In this document: in pieces, positions 9,795 to 20,418 of the stretch
Layout of the letters: every line of letters begins with the position of its first letter
How positions within the stretch are numbered: the first letter of the stretch is position 1
Assembly (NCBI RefSeq): GCF_003254155.1
Contig: NZ_QKZI01000003.1
Location: 124,001 to 188,000, forward strand
Reading direction: 5' to 3'
From: Psychrobacillus insolitus
GTDB taxonomy: Bacteria > Bacillota > Bacilli > Bacillales_A > Planococcaceae
Length of the DNA stretch: 64,000 nt
The notes under the pieces: model-generated
Database searches by the model: none
Told to the model about the DNA's origin: nothing
The model's input: only the letters and a program-made list of their open reading frames with translations
Program-made: the position numbers and the translations under genes

Positions 9795-12683
9795 TTAAGA
9801 TTTTACAGCAGTAGATTTCTTTTCTGTTGCTTTGGACACAACATCATCCATTCGTTTACGATCTCTTTCTAAAACTGATTTTAAATACTTCCCAGTATAT
9901 GATTTTTTGTTTGCAGCAATTTGTTCTGGTGTCCCAACAGCCACAATCATGCCGCCCTTATCTCCGCCCTCTGGACCTAAGTCAATCATATAATCCGCTG
10001 TTTTAATAACATCTAGATTATGTTCAATAACCAATACGGTATCACCATTTTCGACTAGTCTTTGAAGAACAGTGAGTAGTCGAGCGATATCATCCACATG
10101 CAATCCAGTAGTTGGTTCATCTAAAATATAAAATGATTTTCCATTTGAACGCTTATGCAGCTCAGAAGCAAGTTTGACACGTTGCGCTTCTCCGCCCGAT
10201 AGAGTAGTTGCGGATTGTCCTAACTTCATATAGCCTAATCCAACGTCCGCGATTGTCTGTATTTTCCTACTAATTTTCGGATGATTTTCAAAAAATGTAC
10301 ATCCCTCTTCAACAGTCATTTCTAATACGTCTGCAATACTTTTTCCTCTATAGTGAACTTCTAATGTTTCTCGGTTATATCGTTTTCCATGGCATACTTC
10401 ACAAGGAACATAAACATCTGGCAAGAAATGCATCTCAATTTTGATAATTCCATCTCCACGACAGGCTTCACATCGTCCACCTTTTACGTTAAAACTGAAT
10501 CTTCCTTTTTTATAGCCTCTTACTTTTGCTTCATTAGTCACTGCGTACAAATCACGAATATCATCAAAAACACCTGTATATGTAGCCGGATTCGATCTTG
10601 GTGTACGACCAATTGGAGCCTGGTCAATATCAATGACTTTTTCTAATACTTCCATGCCTTCGATGCCTTTGTTTGCTCCAGGTTTCACTTTGGAACGATT
10701 CAGTTTTTGCGCCAGGGACTTGTAGAGGATTTCATTTACAAGTGTACTTTTCCCTGATCCTGAAACACCAGTTACTGCTATAAATACACCTAAAGGAATA
10801 TCTACCTTGACATTTTTTAAATTATTTTCAGTTGCACCTTTAATCTTTATAAAACGACCATCAGGTTTTCTTCTTTCGGTAGGTAGAGGAATAAACTTTT
10901 TCCCACTCAAATACTGCCCTGTAAGTGACTTTGTATTTTTCATTACCTGTTCAGGAGTTCCCGCGGCAACAATTTCCCCTCCGTGGATACCTGCTCCAGG
11001 ACCAACGTCGATTAAATAATCAGCTGCCATCATTGTGTCTTCATCATGTTCTACGACGATTAATGAATTTCCAAGATCACGCATACTTTTCAGCGAGCTA
11101 ATTAGCCTTTCATTATCACGTTGATGTAGTCCTATTGAAGGTTCATCTAAAATATATAAAACTCCTGTCAATCTAGAACCAATTTGTGTAGCCAGTCGAA
11201 TTCTTTGCGCTTCCCCACCTGATAATGTACCCGCTGCACGACTCAGTGTGAGATAATCGAGTCCAACATTTTCTAAAAACCCTAAGCGTTCATTAATTTC
11301 TCTGAAAACAGGCCGAGCAATTTGTGTATCCTTTTCTGATAATGTTAACTGTTTGAAAAACTTATTGGCATCTTCAATTGAAAATTGCGTAACTTGTCCA
11401 ATATGTAAAGAATCAACTTTCACAGCTAATGTTTCGGGTTTCAACCGATAACCTTTGCAAGTTGGACAATTATGTTGTCCCATGTATTTTTCCATCTGTT
11501 CTCGAACATAGTCCGATGAAGTGTCTTTATAGCGACGTTCTATATTGGAGAGTACCCCTTCAAATTGAATTTGACTATCACGTACTTGTCCGAATTCATT
11601 TTCATAATGGAAGTGTATTTTATCTTCCCCTGATCCATGCATGATTTTATTCCACTGGTCAATCGGTAATTTTTCTACCGGCACATTCATTTTAATTTTA
11701 TAATGTTTGCAGACAGCTTCTAATAGTTTTGGATAGTACTGGGAACTGGTTGGTTGCCATGCAAGAATTGCACCTTCTTCTAGCGTTAAGCTTTTATCTG
11801 GCACTACTAACTCTGGATCGACTTCTAGTTTTGTCCCAAGACCATCGCATGCTGGACAAGCACCAAATGGGCTATTAAACGAAAACATACGAGGTTCTAG
11901 CTCCCCAATAGAAAATCCACAAATCGGACAGGCATGGTGCTCACTAAATAGAACTTCTTCATGTTCCATTACGTCGATTAGTACTCGTCCATCTGCGATT
12001 CTAAGCGCTGATTGTATCGAATCGCTTAACCTTGGAGCTACGCCTTCTTTCATTACAATTCGGTCTATTACTACTTCTATATTATGTTTTTTATTTTTAT
12101 CTAAATTAATATCATCATCTAAGTCTATTAATTCCCCGTCGATTCGAACGCGTACATATCCTTGTTTCTTCATTTCTTCGAATAATTTTATATGCGTTCC
12201 TTTACGTCCCGAAACAATTGGAGCCAATATTTGCATCCGCGTTTTTTCAGGATATTCACTTAAACGATCCACCATTTGTTCTATTGTTTGGGAAGAAATT
12301 TCTGTTCCGTGTGTTGGACAGATTGGTTTCCCTACGCGGGCGAATAATAATCGGATATAATCATAAATTTCCGTTACCGTACCTACAGTAGAACGAGGAT
12401 TTTTACTTGTCGTTTTTTGGTCAATTGATATAGCAGGTGATAATCCCTCTATAACATCGACATCTGGTTTATCCATTTGTCCTAAAAACTGTCTTGCATA
12501 CGATGATAAAGACTCTACATATCGTCTTTGCCCTTCCGCATAAATCGTGTCGAATGCTAAAGATGATTTTCCAGAACCGGATAATCCTGTCATGACAACT
12601 AGTTTATCTCTAGGAATTGTCAAACTAACATTTTTTAAATTATGTGCTCTTGCACCTTGTATCACAATTTCTTGGTTTTTCAA
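9795..12683 (-). CDS. uvrA: UvrA, excinuclease ABC subunit A
   Basis: DNA-damage recognition ATPase of nucleotide excision repair, acting with UvrB. The 962 residues have two ABC modules: Walker A GLSGSGKS at 33-40 and GVSGSGKS near 640, two LSGGEAQR signatures, and zinc-binding clusters CPIC...CPAC and CEAC...CEVC. The start is TTG, 6 nt after the uvrB stop, with AAGGAT upstream; no better ATG is near. The gene is co-transcribed with uvrB. LexA control is expected from the family, but I did not find a convincing box. Confidence 0.98.
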   Translation of the reverse strand: MKNQEIVIQGARAHNLKNVSLTIPRDKLVVMTGLSGSGKSSLAFDTIYAEGQRRYVESLSSYARQFLGQMDKPDVDVIEGLSPAISIDQKTTSKNPRSTVGTVTEIYDYIRLLFARVGKPICPTHGTEISSQTIEQMVDRLSEYPEKTRMQILAPIVSGRKGTHIKLFEEMKKQGYVRVRIDGELIDLDDDINLDKNKKHNIEVVIDRIVMKEGVAPRLSDSIQSALRIADGRVLIDVMEHEEVLFSEHHACPICGFSIGELEPRMFSFNSPFGACPACDGLGTKLEVDPELVVPDKSLTLEEGAILAWQPTSSQYYPKLLEAVCKHYKIKMNVPVEKLPIDQWNKIMHGSGEDKIHFHYENEFGQVRDSQIQFEGVLSNIERRYKDTSSDYVREQMEKYMGQHNCPTCKGYRLKPETLAVKVDSLHIGQVTQFSIEDANKFFKQLTLSEKDTQIARPVFREINERLGFLENVGLDYLTLSRAAGTLSGGEAQRIRLATQIGSRLTGVLYILDEPSIGLHQRDNERLISSLKSMRDLGNSLIVVEHDEDTMMAADYLIDVGPGAGIHGGEIVAAGTPEQVMKNTKSLTGQYLSGKKFIPLPTERRKPDGRFIKIKGATENNLKNVKVDIPLGVFIAVTGVSGSGKSTLVNEILYKSLAQKLNRSKVKPGANKGIEGMEVLEKVIDIDQAPIGRTPRSNPATYTGVFDDIRDLYAVTNEAKVRGYKKGRFSFNVKGGRCEACRGDGIIKIEMHFLPDVYVPCEVCHGKRYNRETLEVHYRGKSIADVLEMTVEEGCTFFENHPKISRKIQTIADVGLGYMKLGQSATTLSGGEAQRVKLASELHKRSNGKSFYILDEPTTGLHVDDIARLLTVLQRLVENGDTVLVIEHNLDVIKTADYMIDLGPEGGDKGGMIVAVGTPEQIAANKKSYTGKYLKSVLERDRKRMDDVVSKATEKKSTAVKS

Positions 12684-12689
12684 CAGGTA

Positions 12690-14672
12690 TCATCCTTCCA
12701 GCTTAAGTTCCAGGATTGCATCGCGTAATTCTGCAGCTCGTTCGAAATTCAATGCTTTGGCTGCATCCTTCATTTCTTTTTCTAGATTATCTAATAGCTT
12801 CACTTTTTCTGCTTTTGTTAATGCTTTTCCACTCAATAATCGTTGCGCGTAAGTTTCTTGCTCTTCTGCAACTTGAGATGCACGTATAACATCACGTATT
12901 TTCTTCACAATCGTTGTTGGTTTAATTCCATGTTTTTCATTGTATTCCATTTGAATCGTACGACGCCGAGATGTTTCATCAATCGCTTTACGCATAGAGT
13001 CAGTCATTCTATCGGCGTACATAATAACTTCCCCGTTTGAATTTCTTGCTGCTCGTCCCGTTATTTGAATTAATGAACGCTCTGAACGTAGGAATCCTTC
13101 TTTGTCAGCATCCAATATAGCTACAAGAGATACTTCAGGTATATCTATCCCTTCTCTAAGTAAATTTATACCAATCAGGACATCATACGTTCCTAATCGA
13201 AGTTCTCGAATAATTTCAATTCGTTCTAATGTTTTTATGTCTGAGTGTAAATACTGCACTTTAATACCGATTTCTTTTAAATAATCGGTTAAGTCCTCAG
13301 ACATTTTTTTCGTCAAAGTAGTGATTAATACTCGTTCATTTTTCGCAGATCGCTCATGTATTTCATTGATCAAATCATCAATTTGCCCTTCAATTGGCTT
13401 CACTATAATGACCGGATCTAACAGTCCTGTCGGGCGAATAATTTGTTCAACCATCTCTGGTGTATGTTCTAGTTCATATGGTCCTGGCGTTGCAGATACA
13501 AATACAGCTTGATGCACATGATCTTCAAATTCCGCAAATGTTAATGGTCTATTATCTAGTGCTGATGGTAGTCGAAATCCATAATTTACGAGCACCGATT
13601 TACGCGCTTGGTCTCCATTAAACATTCCTCTTACTTGCGGTAATGAAACATGACTTTCATCTACTACTAGTAAAAAGTCTTTTGGAAAATAGTCCATTAA
13701 TGTATAAGGTGTTACTCCCGCTTCACGAAGAGTTAAATGACGAGAGTAGTTTTCAATTCCAGAACAGAAACCCATTTCTTCCATCATTTCTAAATCATAG
13801 CGTGTTCGCTGCTCTAGTCGTTGTGCTTCTAACAGCTTATCCTCACTGCGTAAAATTTTTAGCCGCTCTTCTAATTCTATTTCGATGTTTTCAAGTGCCA
13901 GTTTCAGCTTTTCTTCCCGCGTAACGAAGTGGGATGCTGGGAATATGGCTACATGTTCTCGTTCCAACAAGATTTCTCCTGTCAGTGCATTTACTTCTCG
14001 AATTCGATCGATTTCATCTCCAAAAAACTCGACTCGAAGACATTTTTCATCGCGTGACGCTGGGAAAATTTCTACTACATCTCCACGTACTCGAAAAGTA
14101 CCACGTTTAAAGTTAATGTCATTTCTTTCGTATTGAATGTCGACTAATTTTCTCAATAATTGATTTCGTTCAATTTCCATCCCTGTTCGAAGAGAAACAA
14201 CCATTTCTTTATACTCTTCTGGATTACCAAGACCATAAATGCACGAAACAGATGCGATAATGATGACATCTTTTCGTTCAAATAACGAGGATGTTGCAGA
14301 ATGTCGTAGCTTATCAATTTCCTCATTTATACTTGAATCTTTTTCAATAAATGTATCTGTTTGTGGAACATATGCTTCTGGTTGAAAATAGTCATAATAA
14401 CTTACAAAGTACTCCACTGCATTGTTTGGAAAGAACTCTTTAAACTCACTATAAAGTTGACCCGCAAGCGTTTTATTATGTGCCATAACTAGCGTCGGTT
14501 TGTTTACTTGTTGAATTACATTAGACATCGTAAATGTCTTCCCAGTGCCTGTTGCACCGAGTAATGTTTGATGTTTTTTGCCTTGTTTTATGCCATCTAC
14601 TAGTTCTTGTATTGCGGATATTTGGTCTCCTGCTGGCTCATACGGTGATTGCAAATCAAAAATACTTTCCAT
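12690..14672 (-). CDS. uvrB: UvrB, excinuclease ABC subunit B
   Basis: Helicase-like damage-verification subunit that loads UvrC. Its 660 residues contain Walker A GATGTGKT at 39-46, the beta-hairpin region [12 protein letters not shown], the DEAD-like DESH motif, SATPGPYE, and a C-terminal UVR domain ([20 protein letters not shown] onward) for UvrC contact. ATG 14672 is preferred over a GTG two codons upstream, because the AGGAGG site touches that GTG but lies about 6 nt before 14672. Confidence 0.98.
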   Translation of the reverse strand: MESIFDLQSPYEPAGDQISAIQELVDGIKQGKKHQTLLGATGTGKTFTMSNVIQQVNKPTLVMAHNKTLAGQLYSEFKEFFPNNAVEYFVSYYDYFQPEAYVPQTDTFIEKDSSINEEIDKLRHSATSSLFERKDVIIIASVSCIYGLGNPEEYKEMVVSLRTGMEIERNQLLRKLVDIQYERNDINFKRGTFRVRGDVVEIFPASRDEKCLRVEFFGDEIDRIREVNALTGEILLEREHVAIFPASHFVTREEKLKLALENIEIELEERLKILRSEDKLLEAQRLEQRTRYDLEMMEEMGFCSGIENYSRHLTLREAGVTPYTLMDYFPKDFLLVVDESHVSLPQVRGMFNGDQARKSVLVNYGFRLPSALDNRPLTFAEFEDHVHQAVFVSATPGPYELEHTPEMVEQIIRPTGLLDPVIIVKPIEGQIDDLINEIHERSAKNERVLITTLTKKMSEDLTDYLKEIGIKVQYLHSDIKTLERIEIIRELRLGTYDVLIGINLLREGIDIPEVSLVAILDADKEGFLRSERSLIQITGRAARNSNGEVIMYADRMTDSMRKAIDETSRRRTIQMEYNEKHGIKPTTIVKKIRDVIRASQVAEEQETYAQRLLSGKALTKAEKVKLLDNLEKEMKDAAKALNFERAAELRDAILELKLEG

Positions 14673-14764
14673 ATTCACCCTCCTACACTTCTATTATTTT
14701 CAGTTTACCATAATCTCTTTTTGAACACGAAGAAAACGAACGTATGTTTTTTCGTAAACATAAG

Positions 14765-14791
14765 AAAAAGCCGCTCTGCATAAGCGGCTTT
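14765..14791 (-). terminator. Terminator after the IDEAL-domain gene
   Basis: Stem AAAGCCGCT / AGCGGCTTT with a 7-nt loop and T-run on the minus strand, directly after the stop codon at 14801. Confidence 0.85.
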
Positions 14792-14800
14792 GCTTTATGT

Positions 14801-15037
14801 TTAATTTACTTTTTGTAAATGATGTAACATATCTGTATATTTTATAAAAGCTACTTGATCTTTACCGTCCAGTGCCTCGTCTATTAACTTGACTAATCGA
14901 TATTGACTTTGTTCCCGGTGGATAATGTTCAAAAACATATCAAGATAAATTTCATTTAACAGTTTTTCAGCGGAACTTTCTTTTCCTGTCTGACTCATTG
15001 CTTTTAAAAAATCCGTATATGAATATTGTTTGTCCAT
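14801..15037 (-). CDS. IDEAL-domain protein
   Basis: A 78-residue cytoplasmic protein whose C-terminal half carries the IDEAL domain, with the eponymous segment YRLVKLIDEALDGKDQVAF. The domain occurs in small Firmicutes proteins, often as a C-terminal module; its role is not known to me for this protein. ATG 15037 is chosen because GGGGTG lies 6 nt upstream, while two upstream starts abut that site. It stands alone between comK and uvrB with its own terminator. Confidence 0.85.
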   Translation of the reverse strand: MDKQYSYTDFLKAMSQTGKESSAEKLLNEIYLDMFLNIIHREQSQYRLVKLIDEALDGKDQVAFIKYTDMLHHLQKVN

Positions 15038-15164
15038 CTCCATCACCCCGATGCCTTTTTTTTATTATATAAAAATTAAAGCAAAGTTGCAATCCTTTTG
15101 TTTAAATATTTAGAAAATTTAAATCTCTTTACAAAGAAATAACATTAGAAAAAATGGTTTGGTA

Positions 15165-15192
15165 TTGATTTCCTCCAAATATTAACTATAAT
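15165..15192 (+). promoter_or_regulatory. Promoter of comK
   Basis: TTGATT (15165-15170), 16-nt spacer, TATAAT (15187-15192), 33 nt before the comK ATG; GGAGAGG is the ribosome site. The upstream DNA is very AT-rich, but I could not point to a clear pair of ComK boxes (AAAA-N5-TTTT). Confidence 0.6.
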
Positions 15193-15224
15193 TTAGCTAT
15201 AACTAATTAAGGAGAGGAAAATAG

Positions 15225-15749
15225 ATGACTATATTAAAAAATGAGCCACCTTTCGTAATTTCTTTTGAAACAGCTGTTTTAGAGTCAATTAGAGTTCAAA
15301 ATAAGGTATTCACAAGAGTTACCCTTAACTCAGGAGAGGAATTTGTCGTAAATCTAAAGCCCTATGACATTATTAAAAAGTCTTGTTCACATTATGGGAC
15401 TATTATTAAGTTAGTTAAAAAAAATTCACGGGATGCAATTGGAAATGTCTATAAATTACCCTTGGTTATATCACATGACTTTGGAATCCCGTGTATTTTC
15501 TTCCCTTTGTTATCGGAAAAGTCAGACTTTAACGTATGGTTTTCTTTAGATGCTATTCAAACATTTTCTTCATCTGATGATGGTGGATCCTTAATTTTTC
15601 TGAAAAACGGAAAAATTATACCAGTCAATTGTTCTCCGACTACTATGACTACACAATTCGCTCGTTCCTCTACGTTAAAAAATATTCATCAAAGTAAAAT
15701 GAGAAAACTTTCGTCCAATTCTCTGGTAACAGAAATCGAACCTTTTTGA
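15225..15749 (+). CDS. comK: ComK-family competence transcription factor
   Basis: Master activator of competence in B. subtilis, binding AT-boxes upstream of DNA-uptake genes. The 174 residues share the ComK core: FVVNLKPYDIIKKSCSHYG (about 44-62), LPLVISHDFGIPCIFFPLLSE, WFSLDAIQTF, and LIFLKNGKIIPVNCS. The C-terminus is shorter than the 192-residue B. subtilis protein, as in many Bacillales ComK proteins. Whether the strain is competent cannot be told from this window. Confidence rests on the conserved core, not overall identity. Confidence 0.88.
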   Translation: MTILKNEPPFVISFETAVLESIRVQNKVFTRVTLNSGEEFVVNLKPYDIIKKSCSHYGTIIKLVKKNSRDAIGNVYKLPLVISHDFGIPCIFFPLLSEKSDFNVWFSLDAIQTFSSSDDGGSLIFLKNGKIIPVNCSPTTMTTQFARSSTLKNIHQSKMRKLSSNSLVTEIEPF

Positions 15750-15753
15750 TTGA

Positions 15754-16119
15754 TTAAAATACCTTTTCTACAATGGCAAAATAAATAGAAAGTAACTCTT
15801 TAACTCGATTCCGGAGACGAACATTTAAATAACGACGATGTTCTTCGTAACCACCATGAAAAAACACATATTCTGTAAACATATCATCCCCCTCACCTCT
15901 AAGAACTTGCATACTATGCTTTTTTTAATAAACACGTGTTTCTTTTAACTCTTTTTGTACTTGCTTTGTTGCTCCTTCAACTATTGTTATATATGGTCGT
16001 TTCAATTTAAAAGGACCGCTTTCAAAAATTGTTCGGTCTTTCTCTAAAATTGTCAAAACCATTGGGAGATAAATCATATTTTCTAAATAAGGTATCGCCT
16101 CATCTAGTATAAGCGGCAT
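15754..16119 (-). pseudogene. YhjD-like small protein interrupted by an in-frame TAA
   Basis: The reading frame from ATG 16119 codes for 64 residues (MPLILDEAIPYLENM..., FKLKRPYITIVEGATK...) and stops at TAA 15927-15925. The same frame then continues without a shift for another 56 codons (MQVLRGEGDDMFTEYVFFHG, GYEEHRRYLNVRLRNRVKEL) to a stop at 15754. Together they give about 120 residues, the length I recall for the YhjD-like family; B. subtilis yhjD lies in the comK neighbourhood. Either the gene is inactivated by one substitution, or two shorter products are made: the second half has ATG codons at 15912 and 15882, with GGTGAGGGG before the latter. Confidence 0.65.
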
Positions 16120-16216
16120 AATTTCTCCTCCCCTTCACATAGAACACTTGTTCTTTTTATTGTACAACTTTTAACAAATAATGCAACCTCATCTGAATTT
16201 TTTTTTCCTGCACAAG

Positions 16217-16254
16217 AAAAAAACTGACATCTCATACGAAATGGCAGTTTTTTT
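16217..16254. terminator. Hairpin upstream of the YhjD-like gene
   Basis: AAAAAACTGACAT / AATGGCAGTTTTTT with a 9-nt loop and T-runs on both strands. It directly precedes repeat copy B; on the plus strand it could stop comK read-through. Confidence 0.65.
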
Positions 16255-16560
<306 letters not shown>

Positions 16561-16965
16561 TTACGATCTCCCCACTTCAGTTGCCCATGCACCTGCTTCT
16601 ATATATATTATTCAAGGTCGTATGACTTACATTCAATAGATTCGCCCCAGTAATCATGTCGTCCCATCGTACTTCTTCACATGCAATTGCTAAATCTAAA
16701 AATGGTTTCCTAATTGTTTTCATTCCAATAAGTGTTTCTGAAACATCATCAGTAAGAGGGACTTCGTTGAGTAATTCTAACATCGGACGATGGAATATTA
16801 TATCCATTAAAGAAAACATTCCTAATAAGAGAGCTTTCTATAAGGACCAAGCTACCACCTGAATTCTTGTTTTTAAACTCACGAAGTAATAGGACATACA
16901 ACCAATGTTTCAGTTCTATCAAAAAGTTTAAGGAAAATCGATTTATTTTGAATCCATTTACTATA
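16561..16965 (-). pseudogene. Remnant of a YuxH-like EAL/HDOD-domain protein
   Basis: Only pieces of the C-terminal HDOD domain remain. IELKHWLYVLLLREFKNKN is read near 16870-16930. After a probable internal deletion and a TAG codon the frame changes to KALLLGMFSLMDIIFHRPML and continues to LNVSHTTLNNIY. At an AT-run near 16600-16610 a 2-nt loss shifts the frame; restoring it gives IYIEAGAWATEVGRS and a stop at 16561. The EAL half is absent. The family comprises degenerate c-di-GMP phosphodiesterase-like proteins. An 80-residue frame (16819-16577) stays open but is not an intact domain. Confidence 0.72.
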
Positions 16966-17034
16966 GACATGACAGAAAACTTATAAAATGGTATGTTTCG
17001 TATGGAAAAGTTTTTACACTTAGGAGGAAATGAC

Positions 17035-17811
17035 ATGGAATCCATTCAATTTGAGCAACATAATAATTTAGCATATGTGACACTAAACAGACCTGAAGCA
17101 TTAAACGCATTTAATTACGAAATGTTGCGTAAACTAGGAGATATTGCAGAATCTATTCGTATAAATCCTGATATTCGTGTCGTTATTTTTACTGGTGCAG
17201 GTGAAAAGTCTTTCAGTGTTGGCGCAGATTTAAAAGAACGAAAAACATTAACTGAATTACAAGTAAAACGAAATATTTATAAAATTGGGGAAGTCTTTTC
17301 AGCTATTGAAAACCTACCCCAGCCTACAATTGCAATGTTAAATGGCTATGCTTTTGGAGGTGGTACAGAACTTGCTCTCGCATGTGATTTCCGCATCGCT
17401 GCGGATGATATCCAACTAGGTTTAACAGAGACCAGCTTAGCAATTATTCCTGGAGCAGGTGGTACACAACGTTTACCACGACTAGTTGGAGAAACAAAGG
17501 CGTTAGAATTAATATTGACTGCTAAAAGACTGCGAGCTGACGAGGCATTAACATGTGGTTTAGTAACAAAAGTAACTACTCGTGAAGCGTTGAAAGTGGA
17601 GACCGAAAGTTTTGCGGCACTCATGCTTGCCAATGGACCAATTGCACTACAACAAGCGAAGTTCGCTGTTAAGCATGGCATGAATGTCGATTTACAAACG
17701 GGGTTAAATATTGAACGGAAGGCATATGAAATGACGATTCCAACAGAAGATCGTATCGAAGCGTTGAATGCGTTTAGTGAAAAGAGAAAGCCAGTTTTCA
17801 AAGGAAAATAA
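17035..17811 (+). CDS. Enoyl-CoA hydratase/isomerase family protein
   Basis: A crotonase-fold enzyme, probably hydrating enoyl-CoA in beta-oxidation or amino-acid breakdown. ATG 17035 follows AGGAGG by 7 nt and gives 258 residues, the standard length; an upstream ATG adds an unlikely leader. Signatures are VTLNRPEALNAFN, FSVGADLKER (oxyanion hole) and AMLNGYAFGGGTELALACDFRIA with the second oxyanion glycine pair. The position of the catalytic glutamates (TELAL, and GLTETSLAIIPGAGGTQRL) is typical of hydratases. No other fatty-acid genes flank it, so the exact substrate is open. Confidence 0.92.
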   Translation: MESIQFEQHNNLAYVTLNRPEALNAFNYEMLRKLGDIAESIRINPDIRVVIFTGAGEKSFSVGADLKERKTLTELQVKRNIYKIGEVFSAIENLPQPTIAMLNGYAFGGGTELALACDFRIAADDIQLGLTETSLAIIPGAGGTQRLPRLVGETKALELILTAKRLRADEALTCGLVTKVTTREALKVETESFAALMLANGPIALQQAKFAVKHGMNVDLQTGLNIERKAYEMTIPTEDRIEALNAFSEKRKPVFKGK

Positions 17812-17819
17812 AATAATAA

Positions 17820-17851
17820 TAGGTAATAGCAATTAATTTAGCTATTACCTA
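17820..17851 (+). terminator. Terminator after enoyl-CoA hydratase
   Basis: Perfect 11-bp stem TAGGTAATAGC / GCTATTACCTA, loop of 10 nt, then TCATTTTA. It lies between convergent genes and could serve the DUF378 gene as well. Confidence 0.8.
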
Positions 17852-17870
17852 TCATTTTAATACAATTCAA

Positions 17871-18191
17871 TTATTTCTCTTCGTCTTTATCTTTCTTAGG
17901 AAACGTCTTTACGTTAGTGAACTCTGGCTCCTCACTAAATTCTGTTTCATAATTGAGCTTTCTAGAACTTACACGATCAGTATCCACATCAAGATCTCTC
18001 ATCGGTTCAAATAATAATGGAATACAAATCAGTCCACTCAACCCTACAAGGCCGTAGATAACTCTAGACATAAATTCATTTTGACCTCCAAATATTGACG
18101 CAACTAAATCAAATTGGAAAAAACCAATTAGTCCCCAGTTAATAGCCCCAACAAGTACGAGAAATAAAGCAATTCTCTGTATCGTTCTCAC
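17871..18191 (-). CDS. yuzA: DUF378 membrane protein (YuzA-like) with charged tail
   Basis: Function unknown. Residues 1-65 carry two hydrophobic segments with the DUF378 pattern ALFLVLVGAINWGLIGFFQFDLV and VIYGLVGLSGLICIPLLF. B. subtilis YuzA is about 78 residues; this protein has 106 because of a hydrophilic, acidic and lysine-rich tail. AGGAGGTG precedes the ATG. It stands alone between convergent and divergent neighbours, so context gives no clue. Confidence 0.85.
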   Translation of the reverse strand: MRTIQRIALFLVLVGAINWGLIGFFQFDLVASIFGGQNEFMSRVIYGLVGLSGLICIPLLFEPMRDLDVDTDRVSSRKLNYETEFSEEPEFTNVKTFPKKDKDEEK

Positions 18192-18395
18192 AAATTAACA
18201 CCTCCTTCGTTTCCTTTAAGAAACAAAGCAACATAAAAACCAAATCCATTGCTCAGATTCATTCTTATCTTTCACAATAAACTTAACTTTATACAAAACG
18301 ATGAAAAATACGATGAAAAGCGCATACAGAGTTCATAACCTCCGTTGCTGCCTACTTTTTAGATAAGAGGACTATTGTAATTCCAAAAGTTAATC

Positions 18396-19364
18396 TTATG
18401 AAACACTTTCATTCAATACTTTATTGAAACGCTTCGTTCCCATTTTTTTCTGAATTAATCGTACAAATATATTATTTGCAATTAAAGAGAAAACAATAAA
18501 AACGACTCCTATTAATTCATATGATGTTATTTGATTACCTTGAATAGCGGAAATTACTAATGTTGTTACTGGCACAAAATTTATAAATAATAAACCATTT
18601 AGCGGAGATAAAATACTAACTCCTACATTCCATCCGATTAATGCAATGACACCAGGAAATATTATCATGAATGATAAATGCGGACTGACAATTTTGATTG
18701 TTTCCATTGTAGGTACATGTATAAATCCAAAAAGAGTTAATACTAAAACGATAACCATGGCAGATACTGTTCCAAGTAGACAACTTAAAGTTGAATAGCG
18801 AAGCACAGACCAATCCCTAAACTTATCTCCGCCCATTGTATAGACAACCCAACCAATAACCGCGATAAAGATAAGAAGATAGGGAATTAGATTATCTGTT
18901 GCGGATAGAAATACGCCAAATTTACCCTTTGTAATCACTAAAAAAGCACCTATAAAAGCTAGAAATACACATATTAATGTGAATGTATAAGGTCGTTTTC
19001 TATGCATTATCCAAAATATTACAATAGATATCATAGGCATTAAAGATTCCATAATAGATGCTGCCATCACTCCTGACTCACCTAAAAGATCCTCTCCATA
19101 AAAAATAAGTAAATTATATACGGCAAAAGCCATTGTACCAAAAAACAACAATAGCATTCCTCTTCCTTCTAATCGGAAAGCCTGTGCTCCCTCTTTCCAA
19201 AATAGAAGTGCAACTAAAATTACCGTCACTGCTCCATAACGAATAATAGTAAAGTAAAATGGGTCAATATGTTTAAAAGCACTGTGAGCAACGGGAAACA
19301 TAGCACCCCAGGAAACACTTGCAATAAAACATAGTAAAGCACCTAAAAACACATTATTTTTCAA
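18396..19364 (-). CDS. EamA-family (DMT) transporter
   Basis: An inner-membrane permease of 322 residues with ten predicted helices in two EamA repeats (about 5-140 and 155-305). The first helix region LLCFIASVSWGAMFPVAHSAF is typical. Members export amino acids or small metabolites; the substrate cannot be told. It is divergent from a LysR-type gene 138 nt away, a layout in which the regulator often controls the transporter. Confidence 0.9.
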   Translation of the reverse strand: MKNNVFLGALLCFIASVSWGAMFPVAHSAFKHIDPFYFTIIRYGAVTVILVALLFWKEGAQAFRLEGRGMLLLFFGTMAFAVYNLLIFYGEDLLGESGVMAASIMESLMPMISIVIFWIMHRKRPYTFTLICVFLAFIGAFLVITKGKFGVFLSATDNLIPYLLIFIAVIGWVVYTMGGDKFRDWSVLRYSTLSCLLGTVSAMVIVLVLTLFGFIHVPTMETIKIVSPHLSFMIIFPGVIALIGWNVGVSILSPLNGLLFINFVPVTTLVISAIQGNQITSYELIGVVFIVFSLIANNIFVRLIQKKMGTKRFNKVLNESVS

Positions 19365-19392
19365 GTACGACAGTCCTTTCTGAGTGTATTAA

Positions 19393-19434
19393 TATTCATT
19401 AAACGCTATATTCCACTATCATGTAAAATGAATA
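19393..19434. promoter_or_regulatory. Inverted repeat between EamA and LysR genes
   Basis: TATTCATT (19393-19400) and AATGAATA (19427-19434) face each other across 26 nt in the divergent intergenic region. It could be a LysR-regulator site, but the DNA is AT-rich and chance is not excluded. Confidence 0.4.
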
Positions 19435-19502
19435 ATAATGATGTTTGCCATCAAGAATTGTGATATCATAATAAAAGCGATAAGTTAAGTGGGGTTAAAA
19501 TA

Positions 19503-20390
19503 ATGGAGTTTAAAGATTTGGAGATTTTCCAAACAGTTGCACAAAAAGGAACTGTCACGGAGGCAGCAAAAGAGTTACGCTATGTACAATCAAATATTAC
19601 TTCGAGAATTCAGAAGTTAGAAACTGAATTAAATACTCCTTTGTTTAACCGACACAATCGAGGAATGAGTTTAACTCCAGAAGGAAAAAAACTATTAGTA
19701 TATTGCGAGAAAATATTAGCCTTAACAAATGAAATGAAAAAAGTAGTACAGAGCAAGGAAGAGCCATCTGGAAAACTAGAAATTGGATCAGTAGAAACTG
19801 TCATCAAACTACCTCCAATTTTATCTGCCTATACCAAAAAGTATAAAAATGTGGATTTATCTCTTTTCTCAGGAGTCACAGAAAAATTGCAGAAAGATGT
19901 ATTAAATCACCGTCTGGATGGAGCTTTCATAACGGAGACGGAGCTGCATCAAGATCTCATTTCCTATGATGTTTTTCAAGAAGAGCTTGTATTAATATCG
20001 GATCCGAATATAACATCAATGGAACAATTAATACGTGAACCCTTCTTATGTTTTAGCGAGGGTTGTGGCTATCGGGCAAGACTTACAGAATGGTATAAAG
20101 ATCAACATATAACACCACAAAAAGTAATGGAGTTTGGTACTTTGGAAACAATTTTAAGCAGTGTTGTAGTAGGACTCGGCATTACATTTGTTCCAAAATC
20201 AGCTGTAGCCCATATTGAAAGTAGAGGTCTTATTAAATTCCATTCCCTACCTGAAAAATACAGTAAAATAAAAACAGTTTTTATTAGACGTTCTGATGCA
20301 TACTTTACTTCTACTATTGAAAAGTTTATCGAAACAATCGAATTTAACAAAGGCGAGTCTTCTGAACATCTATCTTTTTACTTAGGGTAG
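19503..20390 (+). CDS. LysR-family transcriptional regulator
   Basis: The 295-residue protein has the N-terminal winged helix (LEIFQTVAQKGTVTEAAKEL, then VQSNITSRIQKLETELNTPLFNR) and a periplasmic-binding-like co-inducer domain from about residue 90. It probably regulates the divergent EamA transporter. The inducer is unknown. GGGG precedes the ATG by 8 nt. Confidence 0.93.
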   Translation: MEFKDLEIFQTVAQKGTVTEAAKELRYVQSNITSRIQKLETELNTPLFNRHNRGMSLTPEGKKLLVYCEKILALTNEMKKVVQSKEEPSGKLEIGSVETVIKLPPILSAYTKKYKNVDLSLFSGVTEKLQKDVLNHRLDGAFITETELHQDLISYDVFQEELVLISDPNITSMEQLIREPFLCFSEGCGYRARLTEWYKDQHITPQKVMEFGTLETILSSVVVGLGITFVPKSAVAHIESRGLIKFHSLPEKYSKIKTVFIRRSDAYFTSTIEKFIETIEFNKGESSEHLSFYLG

Positions 20391-20418
20391 AATAGAGTGC
20401 CAGGCACCAAGAAAAAAA

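Noticed and set aside
15061-15224. ComK-box pairs in the comK upstream region
   Set aside because: The region is AT-rich with loose AAAA/TTTT strings, but no clean AAAA-N5-TTTT pair at the required spacing could be fixed by eye.
16749-17045. 98-codon minus-strand frame upstream of the enoyl-CoA hydratase gene
   Set aside because: Its useful part is HDOD remnant already assigned to the pseudogene; the rest covers the promoter region of the hydratase gene.
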